Positions 49,996 to 60,726 of a stretch of 64,000 nt of DNA are shown here, piece by piece. The translations under genes and the position numbers were made by a program. The notes beneath the pieces were generated by a model. That model had not been told where the DNA came from and did no database searches. It was given only the letters and a program-made list of their open reading frames with translations. Position 1 is the first letter of the stretch; each line of letters begins with the position of its first letter. Origin of the DNA: Superficieibacter sp. 1612_C1 (GTDB lineage Bacteria > Pseudomonadota > Gammaproteobacteria > Enterobacterales > Enterobacteriaceae); contig NZ_JADGMI010000002.1 of the NCBI RefSeq assembly GCF_015234305.1, positions 248,001 to 312,000 of the forward strand. The letters run 5' to 3'.

Positions 49996-51192
49996 ATGAT
50001 AAATGTGGAGATGCTATCCACGGGTGACGAAGTTCTGCACGGGCAGATCGTCGATACCAACGCCGCCTGGCTTGCCGATTTTTTATTTACTCAGGGATTC
50101 CCGCTTTCTCGCCGCAATACGGTTGGTGATAATCTGCACGATTTAGTCGCCATCCTGCGTGAGCGCAGCGAACATGCAGATGTGCTGATCGTTAATGGCG
50201 GGCTTGGGCCGACCAGTGACGATTTAAGCGCCTTAGCCGCCGCCACGGCGAAAGGTGAAGCGCTGGTGCTGCATGAAGCATGGCTGGCGCAAATGGAGCG
50301 CTTTTTTAGCGAACGTGGACGCGTCATGGCCCCCAGCAACCGTAAGCAGGCCGAAATTCCGGCCAGCGCCGAGCTGGTGGATAACCCCGTCGGCACCGCC
50401 TGTGGATTTGCCCTTGAGCTTAACCGCTGCCTGATTTTCTTCACCCCCGGCGTGCCGTCGGAATTTAAAGTGATGGTTGAGCAGCAAATCCTGCCGCGTT
50501 TACAGAAACGCTATACCCACGTCGAACCACCGTTGTGCCTGCGCCTCACCACCTTTGGCCGTTCAGAAAGCGATTTAGCGCAAAGCCTCGATCCGCTGGT
50601 ATTGCCACCGGGCGTCACGATGGGCTACCGCTCTTCGATGCCGATTATTGAACTGAAGCTGACCGGACCCGCTACGCAGCGCGACGCGATGCTGGCCCTG
50701 TGGCCGGAGGTGAAGCGCGTCGCCGGGGAGAGCCTGATTTTTGAAGGCACCGACGGGCTGCCGACGGAGATCGCCCGCCAGCTTCAGGCGCGACAGCTCA
50801 GTCTGACCCTCAGTGAACAATTTACCGCCGGTCTGGTGGCGCTACAGCTTTCGCGCGCCGGTGCACCGTTGCTGGCCTCAGAGGTGATCCCTGCCCAGGA
50901 AGAGACGCTGGCGCAGACCGCACGTTGGGTGAGGGAACGTCGCCGCAGCCACTTTGCCGGGCTGGCGCTGGCCGTGACCGGGCTGGAGTCCGATCACCTG
51001 AATTTTGCGCTTTCCACCCCGGATGGCACGTGGGCGCTGCGCGTGAAGTTCAGTGCCACACGCCACTCCCTCCAGGTCCGCCAGGAGGTCTCTGCGATGA
51101 TGGCGCTAAATATGCTGCGCCGCTGGCTGGCGGGTAAACCGATTGCCAGCGAACACGGCTGGATTAACGTGGTGGAGTCGCTGGCGCTGTAG
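49996..51192 (+). CDS. yfaY: CinA-family protein YfaY
   Basis: This 398-residue cytoplasmic protein has an N-terminal MoaB/CinA domain (about 1-170), with STGDEVLHGQIVDTNAAW and the VNGGLGPTSDD motif, and a C-terminal CinA (PncC-like) domain. In active nicotinamide-mononucleotide amidases the C-domain motif is AESCTGG with a catalytic serine; here it reads SEQFTAG at residues 273-279, so the nucleophile is lost, as in E. coli YfaY. The start is ambiguous: ATG 49993 or 49996. CTGGAG at 49984-49989 spaces better with 49996. Confidence 0.9.
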   Translation: MINVEMLSTGDEVLHGQIVDTNAAWLADFLFTQGFPLSRRNTVGDNLHDLVAILRERSEHADVLIVNGGLGPTSDDLSALAAATAKGEALVLHEAWLAQMERFFSERGRVMAPSNRKQAEIPASAELVDNPVGTACGFALELNRCLIFFTPGVPSEFKVMVEQQILPRLQKRYTHVEPPLCLRLTTFGRSESDLAQSLDPLVLPPGVTMGYRSSMPIIELKLTGPATQRDAMLALWPEVKRVAGESLIFEGTDGLPTEIARQLQARQLSLTLSEQFTAGLVALQLSRAGAPLLASEVIPAQEETLAQTARWVRERRRSHFAGLALAVTGLESDHLNFALSTPDGTWALRVKFSATRHSLQVRQEVSAMMALNMLRRWLAGKPIASEHGWINVVESLAL

Positions 51193-51224
51193 GCGCGTAA
51201 CGCATCTCTGCTGACGTTGTGCTG

Positions 51225-52418
51225 TTACCCATCCAGCGCTTTCGCCAGTAACGTAATGGGATGTTCACAGCGTTTGCTGGTGGACATCTCGATTTGCCAT
51301 TTGCAGGTTTCACAGTCCGTCACCACCAGATCCGCGCCGCTCTCTTCAATTTGCTGAAATAGCGGCGCGCCTATTGCCTGCGACGTTGGGTAATTCTCCT
51401 TCTTGAAGCCGTAGGTGCCGGCAATGCCGCAGCACTGTGAATCCAGCACGGTGAGTTCCAGCCCTGGGATCAGACGCAGCAGTTCAAGCGTATACAGCGT
51501 CCAGCCCATTTTCTCCATATGACACGGCGTGTGATACACCACCTTCAGCGGCAACGTTTTCAACGGTAGCCTTTGCCCCGCGTCCAGTTTGCGCCATAGC
51601 CAGCGGGTTGCCAGCTCAATATGTTCGCGTAGCCCGCTATTATCCACGTCCAGCACCTGCGGATACTCATCGCGCAGGGCGAAAGTGCAGGTGGAAGAGG
51701 TCGCGATGACCGGAATACCTTTCCCACTGATGGCTTCCCGTAACGACGCCACATTGCTGACCGCCTGTTTCCGCGCCTTATCGGTAAAACCGTTAGCGAT
51801 TAACGGCACGCCGCAGCATTTTTCTTTACTCAGCAGTTGTACGCCGGTGCCCATCGCATTGAGCACGCGAATGAGATCTTTGCCCAACTGCGGATGGTTG
51901 TAATTCACAAAGCAACCGTGGAAGAAGGCGACCTGATCGTGGTACTGCGCCTGCTGTGCCGCCACGCTCCGGTACCAGCGGCGAAAGGTGCCAAAGGAGT
52001 ATTTTGGCAGCGTGCGACGATGGTCAATTTTTAACGCGTGATCGAGCAGTTGACGCACCGGCTTCAGCGAGGTCGCGGCGTTAACCACCGGCGCGAACGG
52101 CGTGGACACGCTGCCCAGCAAATCAGTATGGCTCAGAATAATATTCCGTAACGAGGGGCGAGCGGTATCGTAGCGGGCGCGAGCCTGCTGGATAATATCG
52201 CCAATCTTCACGTCCGAGGGGCAGGCCACTTCGCAACGTTTGCAGTTGATGCAATATTTCAGCGCCTCGTCATACAACGCGCCATCTTTCAGACGCAGCC
52301 TTTCGCCGTCCGGCCCGGCTTGTTTCGGGCCGGGATAGCGCGGATTGACGCGGCTCACCGGGCAGGCAGTGGTGCAAACCGTGCATTTAATGCAGCTTTC
52401 AAAACGCGTGTCGCTCAT
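51225..52418 (-). CDS. glpC: anaerobic glycerol-3-phosphate dehydrogenase subunit C
   Basis: GlpC anchors the GlpAB dehydrogenase to the membrane and passes electrons to menaquinone through Fe-S clusters. The 397-residue protein has two ferredoxin motifs, [12 protein letters not shown] and [12 protein letters not shown], in the first third. CCG-type cysteine-rich segments follow (KEKCCGVPL and [12 protein letters not shown]). The open frame begins 25 codons upstream, inside glpB, but ATG 52418 gives the conserved [12 protein letters not shown]. It overlaps glpB by four bases. Confidence 0.96.
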   Translation of the reverse strand: MSDTRFESCIKCTVCTTACPVSRVNPRYPGPKQAGPDGERLRLKDGALYDEALKYCINCKRCEVACPSDVKIGDIIQQARARYDTARPSLRNIILSHTDLLGSVSTPFAPVVNAATSLKPVRQLLDHALKIDHRRTLPKYSFGTFRRWYRSVAAQQAQYHDQVAFFHGCFVNYNHPQLGKDLIRVLNAMGTGVQLLSKEKCCGVPLIANGFTDKARKQAVSNVASLREAISGKGIPVIATSSTCTFALRDEYPQVLDVDNSGLREHIELATRWLWRKLDAGQRLPLKTLPLKVVYHTPCHMEKMGWTLYTLELLRLIPGLELTVLDSQCCGIAGTYGFKKENYPTSQAIGAPLFQQIEESGADLVVTDCETCKWQIEMSTSKRCEHPITLLAKALDG

Positions 52419-53674
52419 GACTGACCTCCGGCAAGCGCGATAATGTGCCGGGCGGCAAATAGCGCGGTAACGGCCGAGACGCCGCCGCCGCACCCCTGGG
52501 CAATCGGATCGAATCCGCCAAGGACCGCACCGACCGCGAAAACATTGGTAAGAGGTTCACCCTCCACTTGCGGACGCAGGCGGCTATCGACCTTCACGCC
52601 AAATTGCTGCCACGGCTGAGGGGCGAAAAAATCACGCGCATACCAGTCGGCGCGGGTGGCGGTTTGCCGGACCTCAAGCCCTAAAACAGGCTCACGAATG
52701 GCGTTGCGTTCGGCCACCAGACCATTGCTGAAAAAGCTGCCGCTGGCGAGGACCACAAAACGTGGGCGCAGCGGAATATCCGCATGATGACGGGTCCAGA
52801 CATCGCTCACCCTCCCTGCGCACAGCGTGACCCGCTTAACCTCGTCGCCAGGCAGCCAGGTGCCCCCGGATTTAACAAACTGACGCTGTAGCTGACGATG
52901 CAGACGCAGGCCAGGCACTGACGGCGGCAGCGTCGGTAATAAATGCAGCGAACAGGGGAGCCGTTGGTTTAGCCACTCCCAAAGGCGATGATCTTCCATG
53001 CCAAAGCAGGCGGGCATCAATAGCGCGTCGCAGCGCTGCGCCAGCGGCAGGAGGGCCTGATAAAGCCGCGGCCAGTGCGCTTCATCATCCAGCAAACGGG
53101 CGATAGTGACGGCACGAAATTCAGTCGGGTTGTCGCGCAGCACATCCAGTTCCGGCAGGTCGATTTCGGCGACCTCCACCTCTGGCCCGTATTCGCACAG
53201 CGAGGCGGCTGCCAGATGGGGCTGGAAATCCATCATGCCGCTAATGCCCGCCACGCAAATTCGCCGGACAGTCAGCGGCGCGACAGGAACCTCTTGCGGA
53301 CTAAGCCAGGCGCTGCGTAGTTTGCCGAGTGGCGTCACGCGGGAGTGATTGCGGCTGAGATTTCCCTGCATTAACGCCCCGCATTCTGCCAGTAATTGCT
53401 GCGTTTGTTGGGCCAGTGTGAGCACCGTTTCCACCCCCAGCAGCGAATACGGATGGTCGGGTGCCATCGTGCCGATCCTCTCCAGCCCCGTGCGAATGTC
53501 AGTCACTGGCGTGCCATCCGGCAGGACGCTTAACAGATCGAGCGATCCGGAGGAGAAGGCGAGGGCGCTTTGCCCCCGGCTGACGATCGCACAGTGCAGA
53601 CCTGCGTTCTGTAATCGCAGCCCGCACAGCAGACCCGCCAGACCGCCGCCGATAATCACCGCATCAAATCTCAT
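52415..53674 (-). CDS. glpB: anaerobic glycerol-3-phosphate dehydrogenase subunit B
   Basis: GlpB is the flavoprotein subunit that links GlpA to GlpC. The 419-residue protein equals the E. coli length and begins with the Rossmann motif [16 protein letters not shown]. The C-terminal [21 protein letters not shown] segment is a second flavin-binding region. The open frame extends 24 codons upstream, inside glpA, but ATG 53674 is the family start. It overlaps glpA by 11 bases and glpC by four. Confidence 0.96.
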   Translation of the reverse strand: MRFDAVIIGGGLAGLLCGLRLQNAGLHCAIVSRGQSALAFSSGSLDLLSVLPDGTPVTDIRTGLERIGTMAPDHPYSLLGVETVLTLAQQTQQLLAECGALMQGNLSRNHSRVTPLGKLRSAWLSPQEVPVAPLTVRRICVAGISGMMDFQPHLAAASLCEYGPEVEVAEIDLPELDVLRDNPTEFRAVTIARLLDDEAHWPRLYQALLPLAQRCDALLMPACFGMEDHRLWEWLNQRLPCSLHLLPTLPPSVPGLRLHRQLQRQFVKSGGTWLPGDEVKRVTLCAGRVSDVWTRHHADIPLRPRFVVLASGSFFSNGLVAERNAIREPVLGLEVRQTATRADWYARDFFAPQPWQQFGVKVDSRLRPQVEGEPLTNVFAVGAVLGGFDPIAQGCGGGVSAVTALFAARHIIALAGGQS

Positions 53675-55292
53675 GCTTTTGCTCCTTCTCAAGCCCGCAC
53701 AGGCCCTGATAAACCCAGCGCGTAAATTCACTTTCGCGCAGCGCATCGCCCCACGCGACGGGCTGGACGCCTTTCCAGCGCTCGTTAAGAAAGTCGGAAA
53801 GCTGACATAATGACTGCGCTGAGGTGGTGACGTTAAACCGCTGGAGTAGCCCTGCGGCGCGGCAGGCGCACAGTTCGCCCTGGCAGGTGCCCATGCCGAC
53901 GCGGGTACGACGGCGCAGATCGAGCAGGCTGTTGACCGCCAGATTTTCCACCGCGTACTGGACTTCTCCGGCAGTCACGGCTTCACATTCGCACACCAGG
54001 CTGCGGTGCAGGCGGCCTTCGCCCAGCCAGGAGGGCGTACGGTCGCCGTGACGGTATACCGCTGAGCCGCGCAGCGGCGCAGGAAGGGAGATCATGCGTT
54101 GCAGCGTATGCTCCACCGGACCCTGCGAACCGGGCAGCGGCGTGCTGGCGGTGGTGCAGGGCTGGTGATTTCCCAGCTTGCGGCACACGGCGTCGGTTGC
54201 CCATTCCGCCATCAGTCGGTAGGTCATCAGTTTGCCGCCGGTAATCGTAATAAAGCCTTCCATGCCGTCGCGACTGGCGTGATCGAAGAGAACAATGCCA
54301 CGGCTGACGTTACGCCCGCTCGGATCGTCATCGCTGGCGACCAGCGGACGCACTCCGGCATAGGCGCGTAAAATACGGGTCTGCGCCATAATCGGCGACA
54401 GCTTTTCCCCCTCGCGCAGCAGAATGTCAACTTCCTCCGCCGTCACCCGATTCTGGTCAATCTCAGCGTAATCAATATGCAGGGAGGTGGTGCCGATCAG
54501 CGAAATGGTATCGCCAGGCACCAGAATATCGGCGTCGGAGGGTTTGCGGCAGCGGTTGATCACGTGCTGATTAATACGGTGATCGAGGATCAGCAGCGAT
54601 CCTTTGGCCGGAAACATACGAATACTCAGGTCGGCATACTCCGCGATGCGCTGGCCCCAAATCCCTGCCGCGTTGACCACCACCGGGGCATGAAGGGTCG
54701 CTGCTTCGCCGGTCAGATGGTTGATGACATGTACGCCGCACACCGTCGCGCCGTTGCGCACCAGCCCGGTGACTTCGTGGGCGGTAAGAATGGTGGCACC
54801 GTGCTCGCGGGCATCCAGCATATTCGCGGCGGTCAGGCGGAAGGGATCGAGGGTGCCATCCGGGACTCTGACTGCGCCTGTTAAGTGCGGGTTAACCGCG
54901 GGTTCAATCCGGCGGGCAAGGGCAGGGTCGATAATCTCCGCGCTGATCCCGGCGTTTTCGCAGGCGCTGACAAAGGTAGCCTGAAATGACAACTCATCCT
55001 CCGGCAGGGTAATAAACAGGCCATCGGTGGGTTCAACGCAGTGGCGGGCGATGCGTTTGAGGATCTGATTTTCACTAATGCATTCGCGTGCCGATTCGCC
55101 ATCGGTCACCGCATAACGTGCGCCACTATGCAGCAATCCATGATTGCGCCCCGTGGCACCCGTCGCGATATCATGACGCTCCACAAGCGTAACCCGCAGC
55201 CCGCGCAGGGCGCAGTCGCGCGCGATACCGGCACCGGTGGCTCCGCCACCAATGACAATCACATCACTTTCCTGCGCTAACGCTGCCTTCAT
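53664..55292 (-). CDS. glpA: anaerobic glycerol-3-phosphate dehydrogenase subunit A
   Basis: GlpA is the catalytic FAD subunit that oxidises sn-glycerol-3-phosphate to dihydroxyacetone phosphate without oxygen. The 542-residue protein equals the E. coli length, has the FAD motif [14 protein letters not shown] at about residues 13-26, and carries a C-terminal cysteine-containing domain ([10 protein letters not shown] and [13 protein letters not shown]). It is the first gene of glpABC and is divergent from glpT across a 252-base control region. Confidence 0.97.
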   Translation of the reverse strand: MKAALAQESDVIVIGGGATGAGIARDCALRGLRVTLVERHDIATGATGRNHGLLHSGARYAVTDGESARECISENQILKRIARHCVEPTDGLFITLPEDELSFQATFVSACENAGISAEIIDPALARRIEPAVNPHLTGAVRVPDGTLDPFRLTAANMLDAREHGATILTAHEVTGLVRNGATVCGVHVINHLTGEAATLHAPVVVNAAGIWGQRIAEYADLSIRMFPAKGSLLILDHRINQHVINRCRKPSDADILVPGDTISLIGTTSLHIDYAEIDQNRVTAEEVDILLREGEKLSPIMAQTRILRAYAGVRPLVASDDDPSGRNVSRGIVLFDHASRDGMEGFITITGGKLMTYRLMAEWATDAVCRKLGNHQPCTTASTPLPGSQGPVEHTLQRMISLPAPLRGSAVYRHGDRTPSWLGEGRLHRSLVCECEAVTAGEVQYAVENLAVNSLLDLRRRTRVGMGTCQGELCACRAAGLLQRFNVTTSAQSLCQLSDFLNERWKGVQPVAWGDALRESEFTRWVYQGLCGLEKEQKHEI

Positions 55293-55544
55293 CGCCTTCC
55301 CCTTACTGTTCGTTTATTAACATTTAGCCATATAAAACGCAGTGAATGTTTGATTTCGAGCACATTCGCGCATTTTACGAAGATGAAATGTGACGTCATG
55401 CGCCTTTCTGAACATTTGTCATAAAAATGTAACAAACTATGCTTTACTTCAGCCTGTAGTTTCCGATTTTTTAACTTTATGAACACACCTGAAGCAGACG
55501 TTCTGCTTTTTACCTCTGAATATGACATGGCCACGGAGGCTATT
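55293..55544. promoter_or_regulatory. Divergent glpA/glpT control region with GlpR- and CRP-like sites
   Basis: In E. coli this region is controlled by the GlpR repressor, CRP and FNR/ArcA. Here AATGTTTGATTTCGA begins a stretch (55345-55366) that fits the left part of the GlpR operator consensus but diverges at its right end. GAACATTTGTCATAAAAATG at 55410-55429 may be a second degenerate operator. TGTGA at 55389-55393 is one half of a CRP site, with a poor second half. These are by-eye matches and need a matrix search. Confidence 0.45.
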
Positions 55545-56897
55545 ATGCTGAGTATTTTTAAACCTGCTCCTCATCGGGCCCGCCTGCCGGAGGCGGAAAT
55601 TGACCCGGCGTATCGTCGACTGCGCTGGCAAATTTTCCTGGGTATCTTCTTCGGTTATGCCGCCTATTATCTGGTGCGTAAAAACTTTGCTCTCGCCATG
55701 CCATATCTGGTCGAGCAGGGGTTTTCACGCGGTGACCTGGGTTTTGCGCTGTCGGGGATTTCCATCGCCTACGGTTTCTCCAAATTTATTATGGGTTCGG
55801 TTTCTGACCGGTCGAACCCGCGCGTTTTTCTCCCGGCGGGGCTGATTCTGGCGGCGGCGGTGATGCTGTTTATGGGCTTTGTGCCCTGGGCCACCTCCAG
55901 CATTGCCATCATGTTTGTGCTGCTGTTTATCTGCGGCTGGTTTCAGGGCATGGGCTGGCCGCCGTGCGGGCGCACGATGGTTCACTGGTGGTCGCAAAAA
56001 GAGCGTGGCGGGATCGTCTCGGTGTGGAACTGCGCGCATAACGTCGGTGGCGGTATCCCTCCGCTGCTGTTTCTGCTGGGGATGGCGTGGTTTAACGACT
56101 GGAAGGCGGCGCTCTATATGCCGGCGTTTGCCGCGATTGTGGTGGCAGTGATTGCCTTTTCCCTGATGCGCGATACCCCGCAGTCATGCGGCTTGCCGCC
56201 TATTGAGGAATACAAAAACGACTATCCGGACGACTACAACGAAAAAGCGGAAGAGGAGCTGACCGCGAAGCAAATCTTTATGCAGTACGTGCTGCCCAAC
56301 AAACTGTTGTGGTATATCGCGATTGCTAACGTATTTGTTTACCTGTTGCGCTACGGCATTCTCGACTGGTCACCGACCTATCTGAAAGAAGTGAAGCATT
56401 TTGCGCTGGATAAATCCTCCTGGGCATACTTCTTATATGAGTACGCCGGGATCCCCGGTACGCTGCTGTGCGGCTGGATGTCGGACAAAGTCTTCCGCGG
56501 CAATCGTGGCGCGACCGGGGTCTTCTTTATGACGCTGGTGACCATTGCCACCGTGGTCTACTGGCTTAACCCGCCGGGCAACCCGACGGTCGATATGATT
56601 TGTATGATCGCGATCGGCTTTTTGATTTACGGGCCGGTGATGCTGATTGGTCTGCACGCCCTGGAGCTGGCACCGAAAAAAGCGGCGGGCACGGCGGCGG
56701 GCTTTACCGGGCTGTTTGGTTATCTTGGCGGTTCGGTAGCAGCCAGTGCGATTGTCGGTTATACCGTCGATTTCTTTGGCTGGGACGGCGGATTTATTGT
56801 GATGATTGGCGGCAGCGTGCTGGCCGTGCTCCTGCTGATTGTGGTGATGATCGGCGAGAAGCGTCATCATGCCGCGCTTGTGCAGAAGCGACGTTAA
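55545..56897 (+). CDS. glpT: glycerol-3-phosphate:phosphate antiporter GlpT
   Basis: GlpT imports glycerol-3-phosphate in exchange for phosphate and is also the entry route for fosfomycin. The 450-residue MFS protein has 12 hydrophobic helices, the [11 protein letters not shown] segment with the substrate-site arginine (about residue 45), the DRSNPR loop, and a second arginine in [13 protein letters not shown]. The open frame begins 22 codons upstream, but ATG 55545 with GGAGG before it gives the conserved [10 protein letters not shown]. glpQ, normally downstream, is absent. Confidence 0.96.
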   Translation: MLSIFKPAPHRARLPEAEIDPAYRRLRWQIFLGIFFGYAAYYLVRKNFALAMPYLVEQGFSRGDLGFALSGISIAYGFSKFIMGSVSDRSNPRVFLPAGLILAAAVMLFMGFVPWATSSIAIMFVLLFICGWFQGMGWPPCGRTMVHWWSQKERGGIVSVWNCAHNVGGGIPPLLFLLGMAWFNDWKAALYMPAFAAIVVAVIAFSLMRDTPQSCGLPPIEEYKNDYPDDYNEKAEEELTAKQIFMQYVLPNKLLWYIAIANVFVYLLRYGILDWSPTYLKEVKHFALDKSSWAYFLYEYAGIPGTLLCGWMSDKVFRGNRGATGVFFMTLVTIATVVYWLNPPGNPTVDMICMIAIGFLIYGPVMLIGLHALELAPKKAAGTAAGFTGLFGYLGGSVAASAIVGYTVDFFGWDGGFIVMIGGSVLAVLLLIVVMIGEKRHHAALVQKRR

Positions 56898-56900
56898 CCC

Positions 56901-56924
56901 TGCCGGGCGGCGCAATGCCGCCCG
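56901..56924. repeat. REP-like hairpin between glpT and the LysR gene
   Basis: CGGGCGGC (56904-56911) pairs with GCCGCCCG (56917-56924). It lies in the 28-base gap between the convergent stops, without a T-run on either side. Confidence 0.5.
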
Positions 56925-56925
56925 A

Positions 56926-57798
56926 CTACTTCACATCAGGTGAATGTTGCAGGCAGGCATTGAGCAACGCGAGAGGACTACCGCTGATGGGTTCTTCTTT
57001 ACTGACCAGTGAGATGGTGCGGTAAAAAGTCGGCTCCAGCGGCACAGAGCAGAGATTATGCTCCACGCTTTCCAGCGTCAGCTCAGGTAAGAGGGCGATC
57101 CCCAGTCCCTGACGAATAAAACTGATGGCCGTTGCCGGATGGTTGAATTCATATTTAATTTTTGGCGTGATGTTATGCTCTTTAAACAGGCTCATAATAC
57201 TTAATTCATAGCGCCCTTTGCTAATAATCAGCGGTTCGTTAAATAACGCCTCAAGAGAGACGCTGTTACGCTGCGCAAAAGGATGCTGTTCAGGCACCAC
57301 CACGCAAAATTTATCGGTATAGACTGGGACAGAATACATCCCATTTATCGGAAAATGGACAAAGCCGGCATCGATATCTTCTTTTTGCAGCGAGTCTATT
57401 ATTTCCGCGCTGTTGGCTTCATAGGGAATAATTTTAATATGCGGATAGTGGGTTTCAAAATAGCGCACGATACGCGGCAAAATACAGGCGCAGACGCTGG
57501 GAAAGCAGCCGATGCGGATTTGCCGGGCGGGGGTATGTTTCTCCTGCTCGGCGATTTCGCGGATGGCGTTTACCTCATGCATAATGGAGCGTACCCGCGC
57601 CACAATCCGTTCGCCGGCCGCCGTAAGGTGTAGCGCTTTGCGCCGCTCGCGGATCAGGATCTTGATACCGAGTTCGTCCTCAATGGCAAAAATCGCCTGA
57701 CTCACGGCGGACTGGCTCATATACAGGCGTTTGCCCGCTTCCGTAAAGCCGCCGTATTCCAGCACCGCCAGAAGGGCGTTCATTTGAATAATGGTCAT
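56926..57798 (-). CDS. LysR-family transcriptional regulator
   Basis: This 290-residue regulator has an N-terminal winged helix-turn-helix (about residues 4-62; YGGFTEAGKRLYMSQSAVSQAI and LGIKILIRERR) and a C-terminal effector-binding domain with a FPSVCACILPRIV start. I do not recognise its exact identity. It is divergent from an MFS transporter, separated by 184 bases with a candidate operator, so it very likely controls that gene in response to its substrate. I recall Salmonella having a LysR plus permease pair at the same site between glpTQ and yfaE. Confidence 0.88.
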   Translation of the reverse strand: MTIIQMNALLAVLEYGGFTEAGKRLYMSQSAVSQAIFAIEDELGIKILIRERRKALHLTAAGERIVARVRSIMHEVNAIREIAEQEKHTPARQIRIGCFPSVCACILPRIVRYFETHYPHIKIIPYEANSAEIIDSLQKEDIDAGFVHFPINGMYSVPVYTDKFCVVVPEQHPFAQRNSVSLEALFNEPLIISKGRYELSIMSLFKEHNITPKIKYEFNHPATAISFIRQGLGIALLPELTLESVEHNLCSVPLEPTFYRTISLVSKEEPISGSPLALLNACLQHSPDVK

Positions 57799-57810
57799 AA
57801 GTGTTTTCTA

Positions 57811-57834
57811 ATTAATATCATTAAAACGATTAAT
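57811..57834. promoter_or_regulatory. Candidate LysR-type operator
   Basis: ATTAAT is repeated at both ends of 57811-57834, and ATC...GAT lies symmetrically inside. It falls 13 bases upstream of the LysR gene start, in the divergent gap. This fits an LTTR dyad but is only a by-eye match in AT-rich sequence. Confidence 0.35.
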
Positions 57835-57982
57835 TTTACTAATCCTGCGCGTAAACTTATACTTTTTCTGTCGATTAACTCACAAAATGACGCACAGTAT
57901 TTATAAGTCTGGTGAATGTATTCCAGTGAACTATTTTCAGGACATTGCAGACCTGCGCGCCGTCTGAACAGGTTTATTTTCT

Positions 57983-59173
57983 ATGAAAGAAAAGCTCTGG
58001 ACAAAGGATTTTTGGGCCGTAACCATTATCAGCTTTATTATATTTTTTGTGTTTTATGTGCTCCTGACCTTACTGCCTATTTATATCGCCGATAATTTGC
58101 ACGCCACCGCCGATAAAGCCGGACTTCTGGTGACGTTCTTCCTCGGCGCGGCAATTATTATCCGGCCTTTTGCCGGGCAATGGGTGGGTAAATATTCGAA
58201 TAAAACGGTTCTGGTGCTTTCTTCTCTGGCCTTTTTGGTGATCACTGCGCTATATCCTTTCTGTCATTCGATTGAAGTACTGCTGTTAATTCGCATGCTT
58301 CATGGTGTCGCCTTTGGGGTGATTACGACAGTCAAAGGAACGATTTCAGCGCGGTTAATACCGGCCTCCCGACGTGGAGAGGGCATCAGTTTTTTCTCTT
58401 TAGCCATGGGCCTGGCCATGGTGGTAGGGCCGTGGGTAGGGCTTAATATGGCGCGGCATGCGCTGTATATTCCCGCCTTCTGGCTCTGTACCGCTGTGGC
58501 GATGCTGGGGATCCTGCTCTCCTTTATCGTTGCCGTGCCGCCGGTGATCCGCCATGCGGATGGTTCCGCACCGAAGCTGGGCTTCGCCGCGATGTTCGAT
58601 CGCGCTGCGTTACCGTTCGCGCTGGTCACTTTCTTTATGACCTTTGCTTATGCGGGGGTGTCTGCTTTTCTGTCGCTTTACGCCCGCGAGCTGGATTTGA
58701 TGGCGGCAGCCAGTAACTTCCTGCTCTGTTACGCCGTGTTCCTGATGGTATGCCGTACCTTCACGGGTAATGTCTGCGATAAGAAAGGACCGAAGTATGT
58801 GGTATATCCCTGTCTGCTGGCCTTTACTATCGGGCTGGTGGTGCTGGGCTATACCCACGGTAGCGTGACCATGATCCTGGCCGGTGCGCTGATTGGTATT
58901 GGCTATGGTTCGGTGACGCCGGTATTCCAGACGCAAATTATTAGCTCGGTCGAACCGCATAAAATCGGTGTCGCCAACTCGCTATTTTTTAATGCGATGG
59001 ATGCAGGTCTGGCGATTGGTGCCTTCATCATGGGCTTAATGGTCGAGGGAATAGGGTACAGAGCGATTTATCTGGTAGGGGCGGTCGTGGTAGTGCTTGC
59101 TGGCGCGCTGTATATCGTGCAGATGAAAATGCGTGGCAACGTCAAACTGGTTTCCACTAAAGCGCTGCATTAA
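57983..59173 (+). CDS. MFS transporter of unknown substrate
   Basis: This 396-residue inner-membrane protein has about 12 hydrophobic helices and general MFS signatures: a GQWVGKYSNKT motif A-like loop between helices 2 and 3, RMLHGVAFGV in helix 4, and a central loop after helix 6. It has no close match that I recognise with certainty. It resembles drug or small-metabolite exporters of the 12-helix class in size and motif pattern. Its divergent LysR neighbour is the probable regulator. It converges with yfaE, whose stop is 5 bases away. Confidence 0.85.
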   Translation: MKEKLWTKDFWAVTIISFIIFFVFYVLLTLLPIYIADNLHATADKAGLLVTFFLGAAIIIRPFAGQWVGKYSNKTVLVLSSLAFLVITALYPFCHSIEVLLLIRMLHGVAFGVITTVKGTISARLIPASRRGEGISFFSLAMGLAMVVGPWVGLNMARHALYIPAFWLCTAVAMLGILLSFIVAVPPVIRHADGSAPKLGFAAMFDRAALPFALVTFFMTFAYAGVSAFLSLYARELDLMAAASNFLLCYAVFLMVCRTFTGNVCDKKGPKYVVYPCLLAFTIGLVVLGYTHGSVTMILAGALIGIGYGSVTPVFQTQIISSVEPHKIGVANSLFFNAMDAGLAIGAFIMGLMVEGIGYRAIYLVGAVVVVLAGALYIVQMKMRGNVKLVSTKALH

Positions 59174-59177
59174 CCGC

Positions 59178-59432
59178 TTAGATATCGATTTCAATATCCC
59201 CTTTTGCCCTGCAACAGCAGGGCAAAATCTCGCCGGGCTGAATGAACGCCAGCGGTTGCGTCAGCCATTCTACCTGACCTGCCACCAGCCGGGTGCGACA
59301 GGAGCCGCAGTACCCCTGACGACACTGATATTCCACCGTCACCTGATGAAATTCCAGCGCGGCCAGCAGCGACGGATGTTCATCCTGGCACAGCAAATGT
59401 GTGCCAGTGAGGCAGAGCGTAACCCGGCTCAT
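59178..59432 (-). CDS. yfaE: YfaE, 2Fe-2S ferredoxin for NrdB cofactor maintenance
   Basis: YfaE supplies electrons to rebuild and maintain the diferric-tyrosyl radical of the ribonucleotide reductase subunit NrdB. The 84-residue protein has plant-type ferredoxin cysteines: Cys37, Cys42 and Cys45 (CRQGYCGSC), with a final ligand among Cys72-74. Its start overlaps the nrdB stop (ATGA), which fits its role. Confidence 0.95.
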   Translation of the reverse strand: MSRVTLCLTGTHLLCQDEHPSLLAALEFHQVTVEYQCRQGYCGSCRTRLVAGQVEWLTQPLAFIQPGEILPCCCRAKGDIEIDI

Positions 59433-60562
59433 CAGAGCTGGAAGTCGCTCAGGTCGTCGGTATTGACTTCAGAGTCAATCTGACCGACCAGGTAGGAGCT
59501 GACTTCCACTTCCTGCGGCGCAACCTGTACGTTGTCGGACACCAGCCAGGTATTGATCCACGGGATTGGGTTCGAGCGGGTCTGGAACGGCAAATCAAGA
59601 CCCACGGCCTGCATGCGAATATTAGTGATGTACTCAATGTACTGGCACAGAATGTCTTTATTCAGGCCAATCATGGAGCCGTCGCGGAACAGATAGCCTG
59701 CCCACTCTTTCTCCTGCAACGCTGCCTGTACGAACAGGTCATAGCACTCCTGCTTACACTCTTCAGCAATCACCGCCATTTCCGGATCGTCGCTGCCGGA
59801 GCGCAACAGGTTCAGCATATGCTGAGTACCGGTCAGGTGCAGCGCTTCGTCGCGGGCGATTAAACGGATGATCTTGGCGTTGCCTTCCATCAGTTCACGC
59901 TCGGCGAAGGCGAAAGAACAGGCGAAGCTGACATAGAAACGGATGGCTTCCAGCGCGTTCACGCTCATCAGGCACAAATAGAGTTTTTTCTTCAGTTCAT
60001 GCAGGTTAACCGTAACGGTTTTACCCTTCACCTGGTGCGTGCCTTCACCCAGCAGATGCCAGTAGCTGGTCATCTCGATTAACTCATCGTAATAGCTGGA
60101 AATACCGTCCGCACGCTTCTGGATCTGCTCGTTGGTGACAATATCGTCAAACACAATCGCCGGATCGTTAACGATATTACGGATGATATGCGTATAGGAG
60201 CGTGAGTGGATCGTTTCGGAGAAGGCCCAGGTCTCTACCCAGGTTTCCAGTTCCGGAATCGAAATTAGCGGCAGCAGTGCCACGTTCGGGCTGCGCCCCT
60301 GAATGGAATCCAGCAGGGTCTGGTACTTCAGGTTGCTGATAAAAATGTGTTTTTCATGCTCCGGCAGCGCCTGGTAGTCGATGCGGTCGCGGGAGACGTC
60401 GACTTCTTCGGGACGCCAGAAGAAGGAGAGTTGCTTTTCAATCAGCTTTTCGAAGATGTCATATTTTTGCTGATCGTAGCGTGCCACGTTCACCGGCTGG
60501 CCGAAAAACATCGGTTCCAGCAGCTGATTATTTTTCGTCTGTGAAAAGGTGGTATATGCCAT
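59432..60562 (-). CDS. nrdB: ribonucleoside-diphosphate reductase 1 subunit beta
   Basis: NrdB holds the diferric-tyrosyl radical of the aerobic class Ia ribonucleotide reductase. The 376-residue protein equals the E. coli length. The iron ligands and radical tyrosine are recognisable in the [13 protein letters not shown] segment (radical Tyr in SYTHI), in the later FAERELMEG helix, and in [13 protein letters not shown]. The C-terminal tail [10 protein letters not shown] is the part that docks to NrdA. It lies downstream of nrdA, across a 172-base gap filled with REP repeats. Confidence 0.97.
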   Translation of the reverse strand: MAYTTFSQTKNNQLLEPMFFGQPVNVARYDQQKYDIFEKLIEKQLSFFWRPEEVDVSRDRIDYQALPEHEKHIFISNLKYQTLLDSIQGRSPNVALLPLISIPELETWVETWAFSETIHSRSYTHIIRNIVNDPAIVFDDIVTNEQIQKRADGISSYYDELIEMTSYWHLLGEGTHQVKGKTVTVNLHELKKKLYLCLMSVNALEAIRFYVSFACSFAFAERELMEGNAKIIRLIARDEALHLTGTQHMLNLLRSGSDDPEMAVIAEECKQECYDLFVQAALQEKEWAGYLFRDGSMIGLNKDILCQYIEYITNIRMQAVGLDLPFQTRSNPIPWINTWLVSDNVQVAPQEVEVSSYLVGQIDSEVNTDDLSDFQL

Positions 60563-60594
60563 GAAAGTGAGTCCTTAATGGAATGAAAACCGAA

Positions 60595-60726
60595 TGGCGG
60601 TGCAAGCGCCTTATCCGGCCTACAAACCGTGAAATCGTAGGCCGGCTAAGCGCAGCGCCACCCGGCATGTTCACCAGATCGATAAACCGTAAAACCGTAG
60701 GCCGGGTAAGCGTAGCGCCACCCGGC
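60595..60726. repeat. Tandem BIME of three REP units in the nrdA-nrdB gap
   Basis: REP-type units lie at about 60595-60622, 60638-60666 and 60698-60726. The second and third belong to a 60-base tandem repeat: the segment from about 60625 is repeated from about 60685 with only a few changes. The array occupies nearly the whole gap inside the nrdAB operon. Confidence 0.8.
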
